64,000 nt of DNA from Adiantum capillus-veneris (Eukaryota; Streptophyta; Polypodiopsida; Polypodiales; Pteridaceae): the NCBI GenBank assembly GCA_014529385.2, contig CM043942.1:8183001-8247000 (forward strand), given 5' to 3'. Positions 12,365 to 22,139 of this stretch are shown here, piece after piece. The notes below the pieces were generated by a model. It was not told the origin of the DNA. It saw only the letters and a program-made list of their open reading frames with translations, and made no database searches. The stretch's first letter is position 1, and every line of letters starts with the position of its first letter. The translations under genes and the position numbers were made by a program.

Positions 12365-12671
12365 GGTAAATGTTGCACCTGATGTGAAAATTGCCTGAAA
12401 AGAGGAGAAACAAAGTGGAAACAACATGTGCTATATAGCGAAAACCATAGAAGATTGTAAGGGATCTGTTATGCAAAAAACAACACTGACAAAAAATTTG
12501 CACAAAATGACAAAATAACGTGTGCAGTACTATCTGTAGTGGAAGTAGAGGCCAAAATGAGCCCGAAATTTTTATCGACCTGTGAATGCTCGCCGAATCT
12601 CACCGAAATCGGAGAAAGTGAGCAGGCATGTGCCGGAGCTGCTAGCAACTAAGCCCGAGAGGACGTAACCT

Positions 12672-12683
12672 GCTCTGATACCA
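12672..12683 (-). other. Primer-binding site (initiator tRNA-Met), Copia remnant 1
   Basis: The minus strand reads TGGTATCAGAGC two bases inside the LTR end, complementary to the 3' end of plant initiator tRNA-Met. This fixes the LTR boundary and the direction of the element. Confidence 0.92.
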
Positions 12684-12685
12684 AT

Positions 12686-12910
12686 TGTTGGAATTAGGGT
12701 TGCAAAAAAACACACAACTTGGAGAAGACAATAGAAGCCCAAGGCACACAACAGAAAGTGTATTACTTAGTGTGCAATGGAAAGATAGATAGCCCTAGAA
12801 TGATGGGCGTATATAGAATGCACGAGGGAAAAACCTTCCTAAAGAGGGAAAAATGCCTCGGTGGTACTAAGTGTGTTCGCACACATCACTAACACATGTA
12901 TATGGTAACA
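12686..12910 (-). repeat. Copia remnant 1 5' LTR (225 bp)
   Basis: On the + strand it starts TGTTGGAATTAGGG and ends ATATGGTAACA, so TG...CA ends on either strand. It matches the 227-bp LTR at 59592-59818 along its whole length with scattered differences. The short LTR is typical of some plant Copia lineages. Confidence 0.9.
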
Positions 12911-13780
12911 AATTGCATAGCTCAAAAGTTGCTTCCTCTTGCTCAACATGTTACAAGAGCAACTATGCTGAAATCAGCATAGGTGTAAACTTCTTTGCAT
13001 AGTAGAACTATGCCTTTTGACTCTCCTTGCATGTTCATGGACTTTCCTCACCTGATCATGATCAAAGCATAGTTATTTGTTAAAATAACTAATGACTATG
13101 CTGCATATGACCACTACCTAATGCAATGAGGTGAAGAGGAGGAAAATGATAAGAAGAATGAGTACAAGTTGGTGACATACGTGTGTTTGTTTTTACATCT
13201 CATTTTTACACTTTCCATTATGTAGTCTATGATGCTTTTGACTGGTTGGACAAATGTAAGGAGTGATTGGTTAGACGTCACTAATGTCGATTGGCCCTCC
13301 ATCTAGGTGAGCATCACCACACAATGGGTCACTACCGATCTATTCATATAGTCCCTCATCGAGCCAGTGATACTTATTAACAATGAATTCTTCTGAATAA
13401 AGAGCTTCTTGTATCTTGCCTTACATGCTATTAAGTCTCAGTTATATGAAGCCATTTCGTACATGAAATATCGCCTGTAGATCTCAAAAATCTTCATTAA
13501 GTAAAACGTATGCTTTTATGCTTTCTTTTCTCAATAAGAATATTTTTGAACTTTGTGTATGTGTATGCGCGTGCGCGCACGCGTGCACCTTTTCTCGTGT
13601 GCTAATCACGCGCACACGCGTGCACCTTTTCTCGTGTGCTAATTTTGAAATTTGTTTAATATATCTTTGGTTAGGGTCTAGAAACGAGAAGAAGAAGAGA
13701 ATTTTAGCATCGCATCGAAAAACCCCTAAAAGACGACAAAGATCTACCCAATGAGTCTTGAATTTAGGGGGTGGGGGGCG

Positions 13781-13823
<43 letters not shown>

Positions 13824-14177
13824 AGAAGAAAATTTTTGACATCTTGAAAACAATCCAAATTGAGATTAAAGATTTACACGAGGAGCCTTAAACTTGAAGC
13901 TAGAGAGACAGAGAGGGAGGTTTGGAACTCAAGAATTGATAGACATCTATAACTTTATTATAGAGACTACAAATTTCTCGAAATTTGGGACACATCCACA
14001 CGTTTCCAAGGTAGAGCATTTCCTCAACATTGAGCATCTCCATGTCCCAATCGGGGTACATCCATGACAAGAGGGAGGCTCACACGTGCTACTCACATGG
14101 ATGACCTCTTGACATTGGTGGTTGCCTATGGGAATCGTTCTTAGAGAAAGCCATGGTCCATTGTAGAGGTCGAGTCC

Positions 14178-14240
<63 letters not shown>

Positions 14241-14303
14241 TTTTTGGTTTGCTATGTGGAGTTTTCTATTTTGCTAATTGCACACAAGTTGTGAGCTCTG
14301 GAC
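12911..14303. other. No gene seen; microsatellite-bearing spacer
   Basis: Holds no recognisable coding sequence. Features: an alternating purine-pyrimidine stretch with a direct repeat at 13575-13643, a (GA)18 run at 13784-13819, and a (GT)21 run followed by (GA)9 at 14181-14240 just upstream of the RRM pseudogene. Confidence 0.5.
13575..13643. repeat. Direct repeat with alternating CG/CA tract
   Basis: The segment from GCGCACGCGTGCACC through TTTTCTCGTGTGCTAAT occurs twice in a row (13575-13606 and 13610-13643, the second with an extra CA). With the preceding TGTGTATGCGCGTGCGCGC it forms a purine-pyrimidine alternation of the kind able to adopt Z-DNA. Confidence 0.7.
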
Positions 14304-14767
14304 ATGGATGAGTATGAGGAGAACAAAATTTTGTTTGGTGGTTCTCTTGGGAGGTGGACGACAAAGCCCTCAAAAGCTACTTTAGGAGGTTTGGCAAGGT
14401 TGTGGAGGCCAAGGTTATGATGGTTAGGGATACTAGCACACTCATGGTTTTGGATTCGTAACTTTTGTTAACAAAAGAAGCAAGGAATATGCTATTTATA
14501 AGCTTCATGGTAAACCTTTGTTTTAATTGTGGGCAACCAGGTCAATGGGCAAGGGATTTCCCTTCTGGTAGTAACGACAAGTTTTCCTATGGTTGCGACA
14601 GAGACAATAGTTGCTATGATAGTGGCCCTGGGCTCAATGAGTGCTACAATGGCCACAACAACTTGGGTGCAAATAGAGTGTATGATAGCTTAACAATCAT
14701 GATGGATATGATAAATATGATGATAATCAAAGAAGTCAGAGAAGTCAAAGATCTATCCAATGAGTGA
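14304..14767 (+). pseudogene. RRM plus CCHC zinc-knuckle protein (RZ-1-like) pseudogene
   Basis: Remains of a plant RNA-binding protein with an N-terminal RRM and a zinc knuckle, the layout of the RZ-1 group of glycine-rich proteins. The ATG at 14304 opens MDEYEENKILFGG (RNP2 region). After a frameshift the sequence reads SWEVDDKALKSYFRRFGK and VVEAKVMMVRDT. A second shift gives the RNP1 core GFGFVTF followed by YAIYKLHG at about 14450-14510. The linker between RRM and zinc knuckle is deleted, and the knuckle reads CFNCGQPGQWARDF, with His changed to Gln and the last Cys to Phe. A Gly/Asn/Asp/Tyr-rich tail follows. It is not a functional gene. No poly-A tail or target duplication was seen, so whether it is a retro-copy is open. 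Confidence 0.75.
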
Positions 14768-14841
14768 TTTGATATGAGAGAGAGAGAGAGAGAGAGAGAG
14801 ATCTATCCAATGAGTGATTTGATATGAGAGAGAGAGAGAGA
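14750..14841. repeat. Tandem repeat containing (GA)n
   Basis: ATCTATCCAATGAGTGATTTG followed by ATATGAGAGAGA occurs twice, differing in GA length. It overlaps the tail of the RRM pseudogene. Confidence 0.8.
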
Positions 14842-15948
14842 ACATGGTCACCACTCAACCCCAAGCAACATCAAAGATCTATATCTATATATATGATGAG
14901 TCTGGAAGTCAAAGACTGAAATGCAAGAGTGAATGTCCCAAGATCTCTCTTCTATAACTGGGTGAAATTCGTAAATTGTTCACAAGAACGCAATAGATAT
15001 GCATGCAAGCAAAATAAATTAATAGATATGTTATGTTGAACTGCATTCCAAATGTTGAAGTAGATGTCGTAACAACTCTACTCTTGATCAAAGCTTTATT
15101 GGTCGTATCGCTCAGGGGGTGCACTATGTAATCATGTTAATGTATAACGTGAGTTCGCAAGGAGGGGTTTTAAAATACAAAAAGTTTAAGCAATTTAATA
15201 GAGATACATTAAAATAAGGGGTTTTCTAATTCAGTTTTGAAAAAAAATCTTAAAATAAGGTGTCATTTTATTCATGCAAACATGTTAAAAGAGGAAATTT
15301 TTAATACCGCATGAATGTACGTTATATAGGGGGGAACTAAATGGTGAACCCCCCGAGTTGTATTGGTGGCTATACACTCTATCTCTTTGAACCATGTTGA
15401 CTTATGAAGTTGATCTCTCTCTATGGGTTATGTGAAGATGTGTATTGCTACCAGTCTTGCATATGAGGAGGATGAGATGCAAGCAATCAAGAGAGTAGCA
15501 AGACTCCAAGGCCAATTGTACGTCAAAGCCAAAGACGTGAATTTGGGTCAATGGCTGGGGGGTTGGGGAGGGAGGGAGGGAGGGACACTCTTTATCAATG
15601 GTGTCCTTATGGTGCATGTGAGTGCATCAAATGATTCGATGGAGAGACTCGATGATCTATAAGAGAAACATTTTTAAAAACAATAATGGAGCAGTGATTG
15701 TATGGCTGGTGTTACATACTTCAAGCACAAAAATAACATTAAAGACCATGCCTTTGTGGCCGCAGCAATGAGTGTGTTACACTGTAGTATTTATAAACAA
15801 ACGTAGTTTGTTGTCAAAGTCGTGGGCTTAGAGCCCATTGGACTTGGTGTCCTGCCACATCCACCCGAAAGTGTGTGCAAATGAGATGGCAAGAGCATAT
15901 AACGTCAGAGCATGATGCCAATCTGCTTGACATGAAAAAAATCATGAG
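14842..15948. other. No gene seen
   Basis: Short frames only. The + frame at 15423-15662 contains a low-complexity GGGA stretch and has no recognisable domain. No element ends were found. Confidence 0.45.
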
Positions 15949-16325
15949 CGTGATTTGTAATAAGCGAGGTTCGATGTGTACATTCCACTATCGAGCGGAT
16001 CAGTCTTTGCCAACTGGCTACCTCTGATTCTTGAACTGCCTAGCAAAAGTGGCAATACAGCACCCGCACCCAAATGGGCTCCCGTGTAAGCATGTCCGGT
16101 GCCAGTGTGTGACACAGGCCTAAGACAATGCGATTACGAGCAGAAATGTTTCCCGAGGGTTTGAACTTTGCGCTATCAAACAATATCGTAGGGCAACCAA
16201 ACAATTCCTAGAATTTGATATCGTAGCGCAACCAAACAATATATAGCACGCTGTGAGCTTCAGCCTGCCTACCTCATTCTCTCAAAAGGACGGGCGTGCA
16301 AGCATGTGCGGACAAGGAAACACAA

Positions 16326-16330
<5 letters not shown>

Positions 16331-16399
<69 letters not shown>
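16331..16399. repeat. (GA)34 microsatellite
   Basis: Uninterrupted GA dinucleotide run, just downstream of the epoxide hydrolase stop codon in duplicate unit 1. The paralogous site in unit 2 is about a quarter of this length, so the run expanded (or contracted) after the duplication. Confidence 0.95.
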
Positions 16400-16400
<1 letters not shown>

Positions 16401-16472
16401 CTTGTAGCCTTGTGTCCATCATTTCATGACTGATGCATCAAAAGCAGCTAACAAACGAGCCCAACATGCCCC

Positions 16473-16720
16473 TCAACCTGCATGAAAGCCTTTGAAAAAC
16501 TTGAGAATGTGATCATTCACCACCTCTGGTTGCTCTAATTGCATAAAATGCTGCACTCCTTCAAGGATTATAATCTCTTTCAGTGAGGGTACATCTGCTA
16601 ACATCCCATGTTTGATGTAGTCCTTCGCACCCGCAAACTCATATACATTGGTCACCAGCGATATAGATTGGCGGAACCGTCACTTTGCTTCCTGCCCACG
16701 CAGCCGTGAGTTCCCAAGAC
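16473..16720 (-). pseudogene. Second copy of the last epoxide hydrolase exon
   Basis: A duplicate of exon 5 (17379-17631). It begins after TGCAG and reads SWELTAAWAGSKVTVPPIYI, then meets a 5-base deletion where the other copy has the GATCT of GDQDLVYEF, so the frame shifts. The remaining codons carry YEFAGAKDYIKHG, GVQHFMQLEQP with the catalytic His, and the C-terminal FFKGFHAG with a TGA stop at 16475-16473. Unlike the other copy it has no nonsense codon in VTVPPIYI. Confidence 0.85.
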
Positions 16721-17378
16721 CTGCATTTACCACAAGCCCTTCTTCTGAAGCTTTGCAAGGGTGCTCATATCTCAATTAACTGGTCTCTCAAACAAACATA
16801 CAAAAGTATGCAGGGGCCTGAACACAAGAGCCCTAAACCCTAAATGGTGTGCCGAAACAAACAAATCAATAGCACCAAAACATACAGATCAATGTGCGTG
16901 ATTAGCAATAGGCGGGTTCGATGTGTACATTCCACTGTCGTGCGGATCAGTCTTTGTCAACTGATTACCTCTGATTCTTGAAGTGCTTAGCAAAAAGTAT
17001 GAATATATTTGTCTGTCTATCTAAGTGGCAATACAGGCACCCAAATGGGCTCCCGTGTAAGCATGTCCGGTGCCCGTGTGTGACACAGGCCTAAGACAAT
17101 GCGATTACGAGCAGAAATGTTTCCCGAGGGTTTGAACTTTGCGCTACCAAACAATATCGTAGCGCAACCAAACAATTCCTAGAATTTGATATCGTAGCGC
17201 AACCAAACAATATATAGCACGCTGTGAGCTTCAGCCTGCCTACCTCATTCTCTCAAAAGGACGGGCGTGCAAGCATGTGCGGACACAGAGAGAGAGAGAG
17301 AGAACCTTGTAGCCTTATGTCCATCATTTCATGACTGATGCATCAAAAGCAGTATAACAAATGAGCCCATCATGCCCC

Positions 17379-18904
17379 TCAACCTGCATGAAAGCCTTTG
17401 AAAAACTTGAGAATGTGATCATTCACCACCTCTGGTTGCTCTAATTGCATAAAATGCTGCACCCCTTCAAGGATTATAGTCTCTTTCAGTGAGGGTACAT
17501 CTGCTAACATCCCATGTTTGATGTAGTCCTTCGCACCCGCAAACTCATATACAAGATCTTGGTCACCAGCGATATAGATTTACGGAACCGTCACTTTGCT
17601 TCCTGCCCACGCAGCCGTGAGTTCCCAAGACCTGCATTTACCACAAGCCCTTCTTCTGAAGCTTTGCAAGGGTGCTCATATCTCAATTAACTGGTCTCTC
17701 AAACAAACATACAAAAGTATGCAGGGGCCCGAACACAAGAGCCCTAAACCCTAAATGGTGTGCCGAAACAAACAAATCAATAGCACCAAAACTTACAGAT
17801 CCACAAGCCCTTCTTCTCAAGCTTTGCAAGGGTGCTCATATCTCAATTAACTGGTCTCTCAAACAAACATACAGAAGTATGCAGGCCCGAACACAAGAGC
17901 CAGCATAAATGCAACCTTACTAAACAAACAAATCAATAGCACCAAGACTTACAGATCCAAAGCCCTGTAATAATTTAGCGGGGGAGTGAACCCATGCTTG
18001 CAAACTCCGAAACATAGTATGCAATGTCCTCCTCGGATGTCCATGCTGGAAGAGGCACACTCTCCTTCACTTGGCTCAAACCTTCCATCTTCTGATCCAG
18101 CCTACGGCTGAAAAGGTTTCTGAAAAGGACCTCTGATGTAATTTGCTCTATTTTAGCTTCCATCTTGCCAGGTGCCTAAATTGAGCTAATAAGGGTTAAC
18201 AAAATATAGTAAAAAGAAAAGAACATGCTCTTATCACTACCCAGAACATGGAATTTGTAATAACAAAACAACTTATAATGCCTTCTCGTACTCCATCTTC
18301 TCCGGCTATGCAGGGACGTGTTGTGTGCATATGTTGCCTACAACAGAAAGAACCGATTGCGCACCATAACAATGCGACTTTGCCTCCATACCTGAAATTG
18401 GCAAATGTAGTGGTCTTCTCCAAAAGCAGCTCTCATCAACTGCACCATGCTGCCAGACGGGTGCCGAGCAGGAAAATAAACACTAAGGGTTGCGAGTGCA
18501 ATGATTCGGTCGGGCCGAAAGAGGGCAAACTGCCACCCAATCACTGCACCCCAATCATGAGTAACCAAATATACCTGCAAAAAACAAGATTAAAGGTAAC
18601 CTTGAGGATGTACATTAGTACAAAGCTTGACCTGCAATTAGGGAAGGCATTCAGGTCATGTGTTTACACACACACCTTTTCCACTTGGAGAGCATCCAGC
18701 AGGCCGACTAAGTCTCCCACAATATGCAAGTAGGTGTAATTGTTGGACCCCTCAGGTGCAGAGGTGTCTCCATAGCCACGCATATCTGGCGCAATTGCTC
18801 GGTATCCAGCTCTCGCAAATGCAGGAATCTGCTTGCGCCATCCATACCAGCCCTCTGGAAAGCCGTGGAGAAAGAGTACTACTGGGCCTGCACCAAGGCA
18901 ATGT

Positions 18905-18950
<46 letters not shown>

Positions 18951-19019
18951 TTCTCCCATTTCGACAAAGTGCATGGAGATGCCATTGGTGGAGATGGTTC
19001 GGTGCGTCGCGCCCTCCAT
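17379..19019 (-). pseudogene. Soluble epoxide hydrolase gene, five exons, disrupted
   Basis: An alpha/beta-hydrolase of the plant soluble epoxide hydrolase type, which opens epoxides (for example fatty-acid epoxides) to diols in the cytosol. Exons on the minus strand: 19019-18950, 18887-18676, 18574-18392, 18175-17953 and 17631-17379; all introns are GT-AG and phases join correctly, giving about 313 codons, the usual family length. Seen motifs: start MEGATHRTISTNGISMHFVE; oxyanion motif HGFPEGW; nucleophile motif VTHDWGAVIGW; lid Tyr in EDHYICQFQ and in the NYYR region; acid region GDQDLVYEF; catalytic His in GVQHFMQLEQ. Lesions: a one-base deletion in exon 4 just before the NYYR region, and a TAA in exon 5 (VTVP-stop-IYI). 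Exons 1-3 are clean, so decay is recent or includes sequencing error. The last exon is duplicated downstream. Confidence 0.88.
18888..18949 (-). other. 62-bp first intron built of a (GA)n microsatellite
   Basis: On the minus strand the sequence after ...GAAG is GTGAGAGAG with about 20 GA units, then CGCAACATTGCCTTGGTGCAG. Splicing it out joins FVEMGEG directly to PVVLFLHGFP, the conserved order of plant epoxide hydrolases. Without splicing the protein would carry an Arg-Glu repeat and shift frame before the HGFP motif. About two thirds of the intron is therefore a microsatellite, and its 5' splice site is the first repeat unit. Confidence 0.8.
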
Positions 19020-19948
19020 CGCCAGCTTCAGCTGCTACCCTGCTGCCACAAGCGCTTGCTAATTGTATATCTGTAGGCTCGGTACAATCGCCAAGCTAGC
19101 GACATGCCAGTTGCACACTGCAAGTGGCCGGCTTAAAAGAGGGAACAGAGCGCGTCCGCACGGCCAGGGTTGAACCCCACAGCGAGACCGTCGCTGTTGA
19201 AAAACTAATAAGGTAAGAGCCAGTTCACATGAGCTACAGGCTCGCAATTGGTTGCCATTGGAAACCAAGGGCTGTTTAGTTCACATGGTCGCAGGAAAAT
19301 GATGCAAAAAGGAGTTCTTATTTCCGCAAACTCAGCCCGTTAACCAAATCCAGCGTATGCTGACTGCACGCAGTGCACGATTTTGTCTTTTTTTGCAGTT
19401 GCACTCTCGCTTCAACCCCAAGAGGTGGAGCAAGAGGGCAACCTATTCGCAACCATGAACCAGCAACCAGGCCAACCCACCATGGAAACACAACAAATTG
19501 GCAGTTGGTTGCGCACATGTTGCCAACCAGCCCCTCACCCTCATTGCCATCCTCATCTATAAGTGACACAAGAGGAGTGTCAAGGGATCGACAGCGGGGG
19601 CGTGTGCTTTGGGCCGTCGGATCTTTGCACCGGGGGGGGGGGGGGGGGGGGCTCTAATAAGTTAAGTGCATGCTCCCGCCTTGCCATGCCCTTTGTGGAT
19701 CCCCATCCTTCAAGGAAAAGTAACACTTAGAGCTCCTTCCCATACCCACGAGAAAAACTCCCCTTTACCATGATTTTCTATAGGGTGTAGGTGAATACAG
19801 GAAGAAGAACTTGCCACATCAGCTGTGCGTTTTTAAAAGCATTTTCTATTGAAAATTTCATAATACCAAAAAGCGACTTGGGTTCATTCAAGATGTAATA
19901 GGCTACAAAGAGAACCGTTTACAACCCTTCCAAAGACGTTTGGTAGCG
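19020..19948. other. Upstream region of epoxide hydrolase gene; no gene
   Basis: GC-richer DNA upstream of the start codon. No strong TATA box is obvious; a weak CTTTTAAG lies at about 19133-19140 on the minus strand. A 20-base G run sits at 19632-19651. A segment starting GGGCTGTTTAGTTCACATGG (about 19270) and ending with the near-inverted ACATGTTGCCAACCAGCCCC (about 19535) resembles a short inverted-repeat element, without a target duplication that I can see. Confidence 0.4.
19632..19651. repeat. G20 homopolymer
   Basis: Twenty consecutive G on the + strand, capable of G-quadruplex formation; length is likely to vary between reads. Confidence 0.9.
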
Positions 19949-20541
19949 TTCAAGATGGTGATTGAAGGACTTAGAGAGAGCATGATGACAACGATGAACG
20001 TAGAGACTAGAGCAAGAAGGATCAAGATGATAGAAACCCAAGCTCTTCAAAAGGGCATCAACCCAGGAACTTGAGTTCTTCAACCACAGAGACTTAAGTT
20101 GTTCGATGATCATGGATCACATATACTTTGTGCAACTTGCAGGCTTCATGATCGAAATCTAGTGCATGATCCGCATGATGATGGAGATCGCAGGTGACAT
20201 GAGAAAGAGACCATGACAGAGAGGCGTATTGTGGGCATCGTTGCCACAGGGAAGGTGATTGAAGGACTCACATAGAGCATGATGACGATGATGAACGTAA
20301 AGACCAGAGTAAGAGGGATCGAGATGATAGAAACCCTAGCTCTTCAAAAGGACATCAACCACAAGAACTTGAGTTCTTCAATGATCATGGATCATGGTTG
20401 TTATTGCAGCATGTGCGCTTCATGATCGAAATGAAGGGCAGTACGCATGATCAACATGTTGATGGCTATCGCAGTCGACATGAGAGAAGGTAATAGACCA
20501 TGACAAAGAGGATGAAATATACAAGAGATCGTAACCAAAGG
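19949..20541. repeat. About 300-bp tandem repeat, two units
   Basis: Unit 1 starts at about 19951 GATGGTGATTGAAGGACTTA and unit 2 at about 20250 GAAGGTGATTGAAGGACTCA; a third start is visible near 20540 (GATGGTGACCGAAGGACTC). Shared inner landmarks are GAGCATGATGAC, GATGATAGAAACCC, AGCTCTTCAAAAGG, GAACTTGAGTTCTTCAA and GATCATGGATCA. No long conserved frame runs through both units. Confidence 0.75.
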
Positions 20542-20943
20542 GATGGTGACCGAAGGACTCTTTTAGCAAATCGTTGTGATGGACGTCTATAGCATAGCTA
20601 TCAGGCACTAACACTTACAATATCAACACCAAGGAAGCGTTCCGGATAGGGCCATTAGGGTAACGGCCAAGTGGCCGATCAGACAACCCATATACCCATC
20701 TATAACTCTAACTATATTCTTCGTTATCAATAGATTAAAGAGTCAATGAGACAGTGCCTCAAGGGGTGCACCTTACAAAATCCTCTATATCACGTGTAAT
20801 CAGAGCCTAATAAAAAAACCCGTTTACACATCACTACCCCTCTTTCCTTATAAATCTTTAGTTTTTTTTAAAAAAATTAAATTAAAATTACCCTATCGTA
20901 AGTGCAAATATGTAAATTGATCTGAACTACAATATATCCTCCT
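20542..20943. other. Probable LTR remnant interrupted by CACTA element A
   Basis: No gene. The sequence left of the CACTA element and the sequence right of it (26792-26950) appear to be one unit, because the right part ends at a tRNA-Met primer-binding site (26953-26964), as an LTR does. I could not find its start or a second LTR. Confidence 0.35.
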
Positions 20944-20962
20944 CACTACAAGAGGTACTTAA

Positions 20963-21065
20963 TAGTAGCGACGCTCAGAGTGCGACAATCAAATGTGAAA
21001 AACCATGGTGTCACTAAATTACAAGTAACTTAGCGACGCTCATAGCGACGCCTATAGCGACGCCG
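20963..21065 (+). promoter_or_regulatory. Left subterminal repeats of CACTA A
   Basis: Several copies of AGCGACGCT/TAGCGACGCC occur in about 100 bases after the left terminus. In En/Spm elements such subterminal words bind the element's own TnpA protein; that role here is inferred from position and repetition. Confidence 0.7.
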
Positions 21066-21149
21066 TCAGGGCTAAAAAAAATAACCGAGAGCGTCCGAAA
21101 ACTCAGATCTCATTTCTGAGTTTTTGGTGCGCGCTCAAGCAAGCAAGGT

Positions 21150-21182
21150 AACGCGCCCTCTCCCTCTCTCTCTCTTTCTTCT

Positions 21183-21222
<40 letters not shown>

Positions 21223-21284
21223 AGAGGAAGGAGAGCCAGGTATGCTCCTTCCCTCTCCTCACTCTCATGTTCCCTTCCCCTCTT

Positions 21285-21340
<56 letters not shown>

Positions 21341-21446
21341 ACATTGTGTTTTTGAGAGAGAGAGAGAGAGAGAGAAAGCACAAGCATAAACAAAAAACAC
21401 ACACACACATGCATAAACAAAAAATGCACACACACATTGAGAGAGG

Positions 21447-21494
<48 letters not shown>

Positions 21495-21560
21495 ATGCAT
21501 AAGCCAAAAACGCACACATACATGCATAAACAAAGAATGCACACACACATTGAGAGAGGA

Positions 21561-21591
<31 letters not shown>

Positions 21592-21660
21592 GAGAAAGAT
21601 ATAAAACAAAGAGAGAGAGAGAGAGAGAGAGAGAGAAGAAGAAGAAGAAGAGAGTTTTAA
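21150..21660. repeat. Compound (CA)n/(CT)n/(GA)n cluster in CACTA A
   Basis: Alternating CA, CT and GA runs separated by repeated words such as AAACACACACACACATGCAT. Ser/Leu and Arg/Glu frames on both strands are artefacts of these repeats. Element B has a homologous but differently sized cluster at 40780-41220, so the cluster belongs to the transposon family. Confidence 0.9.
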
Positions 21661-22139
21661 CATCGTAGGAAACTATCCCAAGAGACCTTAAAGATCTAGT
21701 CGACAAGAGTTGAACTCAAGACCTGTTATTCATGAGGGAAATGGCATAACCAATCTATCACACTTCGGTGATAGAAAAGTTATACCATTTTTCTCCTTTT
21801 TTTATTGGCGTGCACACACACCCACACACACACACCCGAGAAGAAGAGAGTTTAATTTAACGTCGTAGGAAACTAATTAAAGAGACCTAAAGATCTAGCC
21901 AATGAGGAGTTGAACTCAAGACCTGTTATTCAAGAGGGAAATGGCATAATCAATCTTCCACACTTGGGTGATAAAAAGGTTATACCATTTTTCTCTTTTT
22001 ATCAGAGGCATTCTAATGTGGACCATGCATGACTATCCCGGACTAACAGAATGCTCAGGTGATCTATTTACACTCCTCACTCAGACACTGTAAATCTTGG
22101 TTTTTCTCAAGCTGATCTATTATCATGTGTATACATGCA

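Larger units (their letters stand above)
9299..12910 (-). mobile_element. Copia remnant 1 (5' LTR to start of RT), 3' truncated
   Basis: A minus-strand Ty1/copia element. Order on the minus strand: 5' LTR (12910-12686), primer-binding site, gag, protease, integrase, first part of reverse transcriptase. Homology to the sister copy at 59592-62196 ends at about 9299, inside the RT motif IFEEVYVT, so the rest of RT, RNase H and the 3' LTR are missing. Stops and frameshifts occur in gag and pol. The two remnants overlap only from integrase to early RT. Confidence 0.88.
15949..17950. repeat. About 900-bp tandem duplication carrying the last epoxide hydrolase exon
   Basis: Unit 1 (about 15949-16888) and unit 2 (about 16895-17794) align from GTTCGATGTGTACATTCC through the last exon of the epoxide hydrolase gene to GTGTGCCGAAACAAACAAATC. 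A third, partial copy (about 17799-17950) repeats only the last 150 bases (CACAAGCCCTTCTTCT onward). The largest difference is a (GA)34 run present in unit 1 (16331-16399) and only about (GA)11 in unit 2 (17286-17303). Confidence 0.85.

Noticed and set aside
14881-14900. CRISPR-like or other prokaryotic repeat systems, bacterial operons, rRNA genes
   Set aside because: Nothing of this kind is present; all tandem repeats are microsatellites, minisatellites or transposon subterminal arrays.
15423-15662. 79-codon + frame next to GGGA repeats
   Set aside because: No domain, no splice partners and partly low complexity.
18752-18985. Reading the GA repeat of the epoxide hydrolase gene as coding (an Arg-Glu repeat insert)
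   Set aside because: Splicing at GT...CAG restores the conserved GEG-PVVLFLHGFP junction in frame, while retention would put the HGFP region out of frame.
19270-19535. MITE with GGGCTGTTTAGTT-type inverted ends
   Set aside because: The inverted ends are only partly similar and no target duplication is visible; left as a remark in the region entry.
21110-21706. Long Ser/Leu-rich and Arg/Glu-rich open frames on both strands in the microsatellite clusters (also near 33590-34050, 37319-37686, 40640-41215)
   Set aside because: They are by-products of CT, GA and CA dinucleotide runs, which have no stop codons in most frames; there is no conserved domain or splice context.
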